DNA from: Intoshia linei
Taxonomy: Eukaryota; Orthonectida; Rhopaluridae
Assembly: GCA_001642005.1 (NCBI GenBank)
Contig: LWCA01000295.1
Location: forward strand, 1 to 33,236
Length of the DNA: 33,236 bases
Reading direction: 5' to 3'
Position 1 is the first letter of the stretch; each line of letters opens with the position of its first letter. The notes under the pieces were generated by a model. The model searched no databases and was not told the origin of the DNA. It saw nothing but the letters and a program-made list of their open reading frames with translations. The position numbers and the translations under genes were made by a program. This document shows positions 27,480 to 33,236 of the stretch, piece after piece.

Positions 27480-28366
27480 TGTTATGAAAGCTGTATGTAA
27501 TTAATTGTAGTATTATTGTATACGTATGAATTAAATATAGCCTAAAATAATTATAATAAATAAATACTTCTCATGTTATTAATATGTAGTTTCATATTAG
27601 ATGAGTTGTATTAATTGTTTTATTTTGTTTTATGTGTATCAATTTTAATTTTAAAATGGGGTTTTGGTAAAAGTGAAAGGCTCTACTAACAATGACTGAT
27701 TAACAATAACTTGCTATTTTGTCTCACATATCCACTTTCCGTATTTAATCGCAATCTTATGTTAAACTTGTAGATAGAGTATATCTTCTCGAATAAATTA
27801 TCAAATAATTACAATACACGGTCAACGATGAAATTCTAACATGATATGATCTTATGCTAACCTTTAATTTATTTTCAATATTTAACTCACTACAGGTAAA
27901 GTTGTAATTTAAAAAATCTTAACATTTCGATTTCATATACACTAAAACCTATTATTTTTCTAATTAATTTTACAAATAATATATGTCTAAATGTTAATAA
28001 AATTACTAATTTTTGAATTCATAATAGTATTTTTAATATTTGCGATCAGCTGTCTACAGCCAGCACATGCCACATGCCACCCCTGTCTATTCTATATCTA
28101 ATTTTGATTAAAATTCAATTCGATACCGATGATGATAATGCAATATTGCTAAATACATTTCAATATTACTTGACTTTATTTAATATTGAAGTGTTAATTA
28201 AATATATGTTCAATTAAATCACTATAACTTAATATTATTGTGTTATATCCAATGATAATTTAAAATAATAATTAAGATTATTGGACAATATAGTAACATA
28301 TAGTATCAATATATCTTTAGTAAATAGTAAATATCTATCTATGGATATCCATAGATATTTACTACA
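27480..28366. other. non-coding spacer with long palindrome
   Basis: AT-rich sequence without coding potential. A near-perfect palindrome lies at 28325-28364: the arms tagtaaatatctat...ggat and atccatagatatttacta match apart from an extra ctat. Confidence 0.5.
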
Positions 28367-28640
28367 ATAATATTTATGATTTTAAAATCCGTATCAGAGT
28401 ATATATTTTTTTAAATTCTCCAACTCGTTTGATTTTCAAAAAAAAAGGACAATTGGGCTTTTTGACCCGTAAGATGTGAGTTTGGGAGGTTGAAATTTAT
28501 TTTACTAACACCCGGAAAAAACTGTAATTGAAATGTGGACTTTATAAAATTCTAAGACTTGTAGTTATTGAAAGAAACGGTAACACACACATACAAATAT
28601 TGCATAGCATATTATATATATAAGTATTACTTATTAAGTA
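28367..28640 (+). repeat. dispersed repeat, copy D (longest)
   Basis: Matches the reverse complement of 7595-7822 along nearly its whole length. Compared with that copy, it carries additional bases around ggacaattgggctttttga. Best representative of the family in this window. Confidence 0.7.
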
Positions 28641-31007
28641 ACCAGAATTGTGTATAACCAGTAATTTATTGTTACTAAGGATATTGTTTTTATCATTTTA
28701 TATGCTTTAATTATTAAATTTTTTTTTTAAATATTAATAATATTTTTAATTAAGAAATAATATATTTAAAATATCGATAGTACATATACGTATTTGTGTA
28801 CCATAATAATTTTGGATAGCTTTGTTTTTTAAAGTGAAAACTTTGTTCTTTATTCTGTTTTGTTTGAAATTATGGAACTCTTAATAAAAAAAGGTTATTA
28901 ATAAATTATTATTACATTCATAATATACATCAGGGGTCGACAACCAGTGATCCATGGTCCAAAATTGGTCCACATAATAATTTTGGTGACCGTTGAGTAA
29001 ATATGATATAAAACAGTGTCCCACGAGATGCAAAAGAGACATATACATTAATATTATTAATGAAAATATTATGGAGCATAACATTACAGTTAGCACATTT
29101 GTAAAATTAACATTTTTAATTTTTTTAAAGGTATTTTTTAAACTAATTTTATATTTATAGCATGTAATTTATTAAATTTAATGCTATTAACGTTATATCG
29201 AAAATAATATATTATATTAAATTAAATGTAGTTTTTGGTAATATTAATCAAATAATTATTAATAATTTTTAACATCATATCAAATTAATTCTTTTAATAA
29301 TTTATATTTTAGGAGAACTTCTGGGTAAAACATTCTACAATTAATATTATGTTTATTACAATTATATATATACATTAAAATGTGCCAACGTCATGAAGAA
29401 AACAAAAATAATTATTATAATCAACGAAAGAAAATAATTCTCGTTTACTTTTTTGAATTTTAAGATACATATTATAAATAAATCGCACTAATATAAATAT
29501 TTCAGGGCACTTCATTTTTTTAATTTAAGATTTAAAAATATAAATTTTTAACAATTTTATGAGTACATCAGGGGTTTCAAACTCATCTAGTACAACGGGC
29601 CATATTATAATTTTAACATAAGTATAGAATGGAATAAAAAAGAATATTCAAGAAACAATTTATTAATATAATGTAAATAATACTACCCTAATGTAAGTAC
29701 ATGAAATTGTAGAAATAGCAAACTTTTGTAGTAAACCAATTGCGAAAATGTAAATATTTAAAATCATAATTTTCATGTATACAAGCGGGTCATTTTTATC
29801 TAAATAACACCAGGTACGGTTAAATATATAATTTTTCTTACCAAGCTTGGTATATGTCTTAGTGGGTCGTACATTAATTATATCAATCTTTAAAAAATAT
29901 AATTGGCACCAATAAAAAAAAAAATGGGAAAAGTGTGAGAAAAGCGCGCGACAACCTTAAAATTCAAAAAGAGTAAATGTTTTTACAGTCATTTTTTTTA
30001 AAATAAAATTTTTATTGATTTTCAAAAACTGTCAAAAACGAACAAACCTAATATATATTTATATTTACAGCACTTAAAAATTCTAATAAAAAGTTAAGCT
30101 TATTAACCCAGTTTTTGTGTACCTTTCAAAATTAGGTGTCCATAACGAGTTTATAATGAAATTCATTCATCAACGTTGCGATTAATATACTAATAATAAT
30201 GCAATAATTACTAAAATTTAGACATCATATAATTATAATATATTATGTAGGTGGAGGTAAAATTATAACTTTATAAATTAAAATAATGAAATTATTAATT
30301 TTTTAAATTTCAAAATTTAGTTGTCAATATGGGTAATTTATAAAATTAATTATAGTGATACACAATCTTTTTTAACTAAAGCAAATGAAGGTTAAATGGA
30401 AAATTTGCAAAAGTTACCCATTACCATAATTATCACAGTCATATAATCGTCAAATATATTAGAATTGCCTGGGATGTAACATGACTGCTATTATACAGTG
30501 GTTTATATAATTATTGCATATTAGAGTTATTTTTGCCAAGTGTTTGATTTTTATGGCTAACCTAGACCCATGTGATGTTTTAATTTTGAGGTTATATTCG
30601 AAGATGATTTTTTGGAGTGTTTTCTAATAAAAAAATTTGTTAATCAGCCCTTCAATGTAAAAAAAGGCCGTATCATATGGTCCCTCTCCATGGTTATGTG
30701 TACATCATTGATATAGTAGTTGGATAAACAATAATAATTACACATATAATTTAGCTAGTGGACGTAATTATTTGTCATAACTTTACTAAATTATTTATTA
30801 TGCTTATTAGGGTGTCTTATTTTTGGAAATTTTTTTGATTTCTTTGGCGTCTCGTGTAGGTTTTGTGGATTCATGAAATAACAATATAATTATTGTATTT
30901 ATGATAAAAAAATACTTATTCGAGTTGCGCACACCAATTTTACAGTAAAATTTTTACTTTCATATAAAAATATTAATGAAAAACAAACTAAATTTAATAT
31001 ATTACTA
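28641..31007. other. non-coding, isolated hAT-like ends
   Basis: No gene seen. Single hAT-type termini occur at 28931 (caggggtcgacaacc) and 29569 (caggggtttcaaac), both preceded by acat, without visible partner ends. An inverted end of the 10985-11722 family lies near 30660-30697. Confidence 0.4.
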
Positions 31008-31298
31008 TAATTGTGGTTTTTATGCTTATAATTCCTTTCGTTTGTTTACCATATTCGGATGTACTTTATATTTTTTAAATATAATATATATCTTCATTAA
31101 TGTGATTTTTATAAAGGTTAATTTTTAGACAAGACATTAATACAATAATATAATACTAGTAGTATTATACCACGGTTCTCAATGAAATTCAACAATCCTT
31201 AAAACCAAAAATAATTAGTCTAGAAATATTTTTAAAAAAAATATACACCCGAATATGGTAAACGAACCAAGTGATTATAGCGATAAAAACCACAATTA
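31008..31298. mobile_element. foldback MITE (291 bp)
   Basis: Arms of about 75 bases: 31008-31085 against the inverse of 31225-31298. Shared blocks include aattgtggtttttat, gtttaccatattcgg and a following tgta. The termini taattgtgg and ccacaatta are exact inverses. The loop is non-coding. TA may be the duplicated target. Superfamily unknown. Confidence 0.75.
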
Positions 31299-31455
31299 AA
31301 GTAACATTACATTAAAAATAATTTATTTGTTTTTATTTTTCTATAAAAATGTCTTGCTAGATAATTACAATGGTGTGTCTGACTCAAATAGCGACTTTAA
31401 ATGTCTATAAATTTAAATTAAAGTATATTTTTGATGAATATACCAGACTCACAGT

Positions 31456-32115
31456 CAGGGGCAGTTCCAAGAGACTAGTTAATGTAGTGCGAGCGAAGCG
31501 AGCAATATATTTTTAGGTGTCTCCTTTAATATCAAGTCTAGTTTGATTTTAAAGTGTCTCTTTTAATTTCATTTAAAGGTTGTTATACAATAGTTTCCAA
31601 ATTTGTATTTTTTCGCAAAAATAAAAAAAATGATCAGAACAAAAAAAAAAATTAATTTGTTCATAAAATAATCCTAAATCAATTAGGTCCAGTCTTCTTG
31701 GATTAAGTATTGCAAATTCATTAACCAAACTTTTAATATCAAAATTATAGTTATAGTGGCAATTCATAAGGGCCAGCCCACATAGACGATTGCCAGTCAT
31801 TGTTGATCTTAAAAAATTTTAAAATAAAATGCAATGTTTGCATAATCCACCTCCATTATTTATTTCAGACTAGCACAGCCATAAATATTTATCAAGCCAG
31901 TCTATTTTGAAAGACTTATTATTCAATTTCTTGAAACCATAAAAGGCCTCAAATCACATGATCAATTGTTCATGTAATGTTGTGCGCCATCTATATTGTT
32001 TTAATAAATTAAAACCTTTTTCAGTTATGTTACAAAACATTAATTAAAATATATTACATATATACATATTTACGGGGCGCAACTGCACCTTCTGCACCCC
32101 TTGAATCCGCCTCTT
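31456..32115 (-). mobile_element. deleted hAT element
   Basis: The end caggggcagttccaag (31456-31471) and the inverse of the right end (aagaggcggattcaag) agree at 12 of 16 positions. Only the C-terminal part of a transposase remains inside. No clean 8-bp duplication, although acagt occurs at both flanks. Confidence 0.5.
31573..31830 (-). pseudogene. hAT transposase C-terminal dimerisation domain
   Basis: Minus-strand reading LRSTMTGNRLCGLALMNCHY, then FDIKSLVNEFAILNPRRLDL, matches the hATC signature (LRSTM..ERL..LALL ... D...V..FA...RR), as in ZMYM/TTF-type hAT proteins. The ATG at 31800 is internal to the domain. The DDE catalytic domain and BED finger are absent upstream (31860-32080 has only short broken frames), so this is a relic. 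Confidence 0.65.
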
Positions 32116-32580
32116 ACAGTATTCTTGAATACGTGTGACACCCTAATGTTTATTTATTGAACATTATTAATATATCACTATAGTTGTTGGAGGAGGTAAA
32201 TTTAATTAAATTTTAAAATAATGAATAAATGCATTCATCACATTTAAATATTTCGTTATTAGTTTTCTTAAACACAAATTCATTTAAACTGCATTATATT
32301 CTGATTAGTGGTAAAGGGAGGTAACATTATCATAAATAAATATTGTCAAAAATATAAATATTTGACAATTCTTAAACATAAACCAATTTAATTTAGTGGG
32401 TGCCATCAGTATGTTTATAATTTTTTTTAAAATAAAATTAATTCTTTTTATAATTTATTTTATTGTAGCCGGGTCCAGTAATATATAAATTTTTCTATTT
32501 TTAAAAATAATTATAAAAGTGATATTTTAGTAAAGAGAAGTATGATTCTTCCATATATAAAATATACATTAATTTTACAG
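32116..32580. other. non-coding spacer
   Basis: AT-rich; includes a small hairpin (ttgtcaaa ... tttgacaa, about 32344-32369). Upstream exons of the gene ending at 32871 could lie here, but none is recognisable. Confidence 0.35.
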
Positions 32581-32737
32581 CTATTTCACCAAGTCGTAAG
32601 TTGTGTATTTTATTCAATTTTAAAAATTATTTAAATTTAGCCAGAATGAATCGTAAATTAATGTAAAATTTTATATTAATAATAGTTTTTAGCTATATGT
32701 AATAATTTTGAAATATTAATACACAATTTAATTTTAG

Positions 32738-32871
32738 TAAAATGGTTTTTAATATTAGGATTACCTGTAATTGCAATTACATTAATAGTAAGTGTTACAC
32801 TTATTATATGTTGCTGTCGTCGGAAAAATAGACACAGTAGAAAAAGAAATCGAAGAAGATACCGAAGATAG
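32738..32871 (+). CDS. terminal exon of an unrecognised single-pass membrane protein
   Basis: After an acceptor (attttag) the frame reads KWFLILGLPVIAITLIVSV, TLIICCCRRKNRHSRKR, NRRRYRR then TAG: one hydrophobic helix of about 22 residues, a CCC stop-transfer and a very basic tail. AATAAA follows at 32915-32920. The phase (first two bases complete a codon) fits a 15-base micro-exon at 32581-32595 flanked by ttttacag and gtaagt. That stretch alternatively belongs to an open frame from ATG 32542 (MILPYIKYTLILQLF), which looks like a signal peptide but is out of phase. Family unknown. Confidence 0.45.
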
Positions 32872-33101
32872 CGCGCACATTATTAGAAGATAATTCAACA
32901 CATACAAAATTAAAAATAAAATTTATTATATTCTTTGTCATATTTAACCTTTTACTTATGTACGATTCAAGTATCGAAACACGAATTATCTTTTCCTAAA
33001 TGAAAAATCGATTAGGCGATCAATTAATAAATCATGTTTTATAATTACATTTAATTTATTTTATATACAAATTATAAATAAACTATACCATTTACAATAC
33101 A
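32872..33101. other. 3' flank of the terminal exon
   Basis: Contains the AATAAA signal at 32915-32920 and AT-rich non-coding sequence. No gene seen. Confidence 0.4.
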
Positions 33102-33178
33102 ATTTCACTAAACTGAAATCTGATTTCGCAAAACTGAAATTCATTTTCACAAAATTGAAATTCAATTTCGCAACTAGG
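33102..33178. repeat. short tandem repeat, about 21-bp unit
   Basis: About 3.5 imperfect copies of a unit resembling atttcgcaaaactgaaattc. Each unit contains the palindromic words atttc and gaaat. It lies near the window end, so further copies beyond the edge are not excluded, although the last unit already decays. Confidence 0.7.
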
Positions 33179-33236
33179 AAACATCATTTTTTTATATTGG
33201 TTTTATGATAAAAACCTTATTTTATCGCGGTTTATT

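Noticed and set aside
28881-29096. 71-codon minus-strand frame
   Set aside because: It reads through a hAT-type terminus (caggggtcgacaacc); no protein similarity.
33102-33178. CRISPR-like array
   Set aside because: The repeats are contiguous without spacers, and the genome is eukaryotic.

Overview
The window looks like nuclear DNA of an animal. It is very AT-rich (by eye about three quarters A+T) and carries spliced genes with short GT-AG introns, one of them 37 bases long. One gene encodes alpha-catenin, an animal cell-adhesion protein, and another encodes CaM kinase II with its animal-type hub domain. The coding sequence is divergent from textbook orthologues, which fits a fast-evolving invertebrate, but I cannot name the lineage from sequence alone.

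Layout. 1-7545 (+): 3' part of a CaMKII gene, from the kinase C-lobe to the stop codon, in 13 good exons plus one doubtful exon; a 3.9-kb intron (2243-6166) is filled with transposon debris. 8571-10745 (+): an intronless, full-length sortilin-like VPS10 receptor. 12685-17454 (-): a complete five-exon alpha-catenin gene (910 codons plus stop), convergent with the VPS10 gene. 17751-27500: a transposon graveyard. It holds a Ty3/gypsy-type LTR retrotransposon (17751-21445, - strand) with both LTRs and a nested Merlin/ISXO2-like DNA transposon (20072-21223) flanked by a perfect 8-bp target duplication; a 2.6-kb segment bounded by 115-126 bp inverted repeats (21481-24124) holding a 5'-truncated gypsy integrase that itself carries a hAT-like MITE; a third gypsy relic (24760-26513, -); and a frameshifted DDE transposase (26701-27201, +). 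27500-33236: mostly non-coding repeat-rich DNA with a dispersed repeat, a foldback MITE (31008-31298), a deleted hAT element that keeps its C-terminal dimerisation domain (31456-32115, -), and the last exon of an unrecognised membrane protein (32738-32871, +).

The three host genes act in different systems: calcium signalling, endosomal/Golgi receptor sorting and adherens junctions. Nothing suggests they are co-regulated. The main novelty is the dense nesting of DNA and LTR elements, including two gypsy copies that each lost the reverse-transcriptase YxDD core by internal deletion, and the inverted-repeat unit carrying an integrase. I did not find a convincing new multi-gene system.
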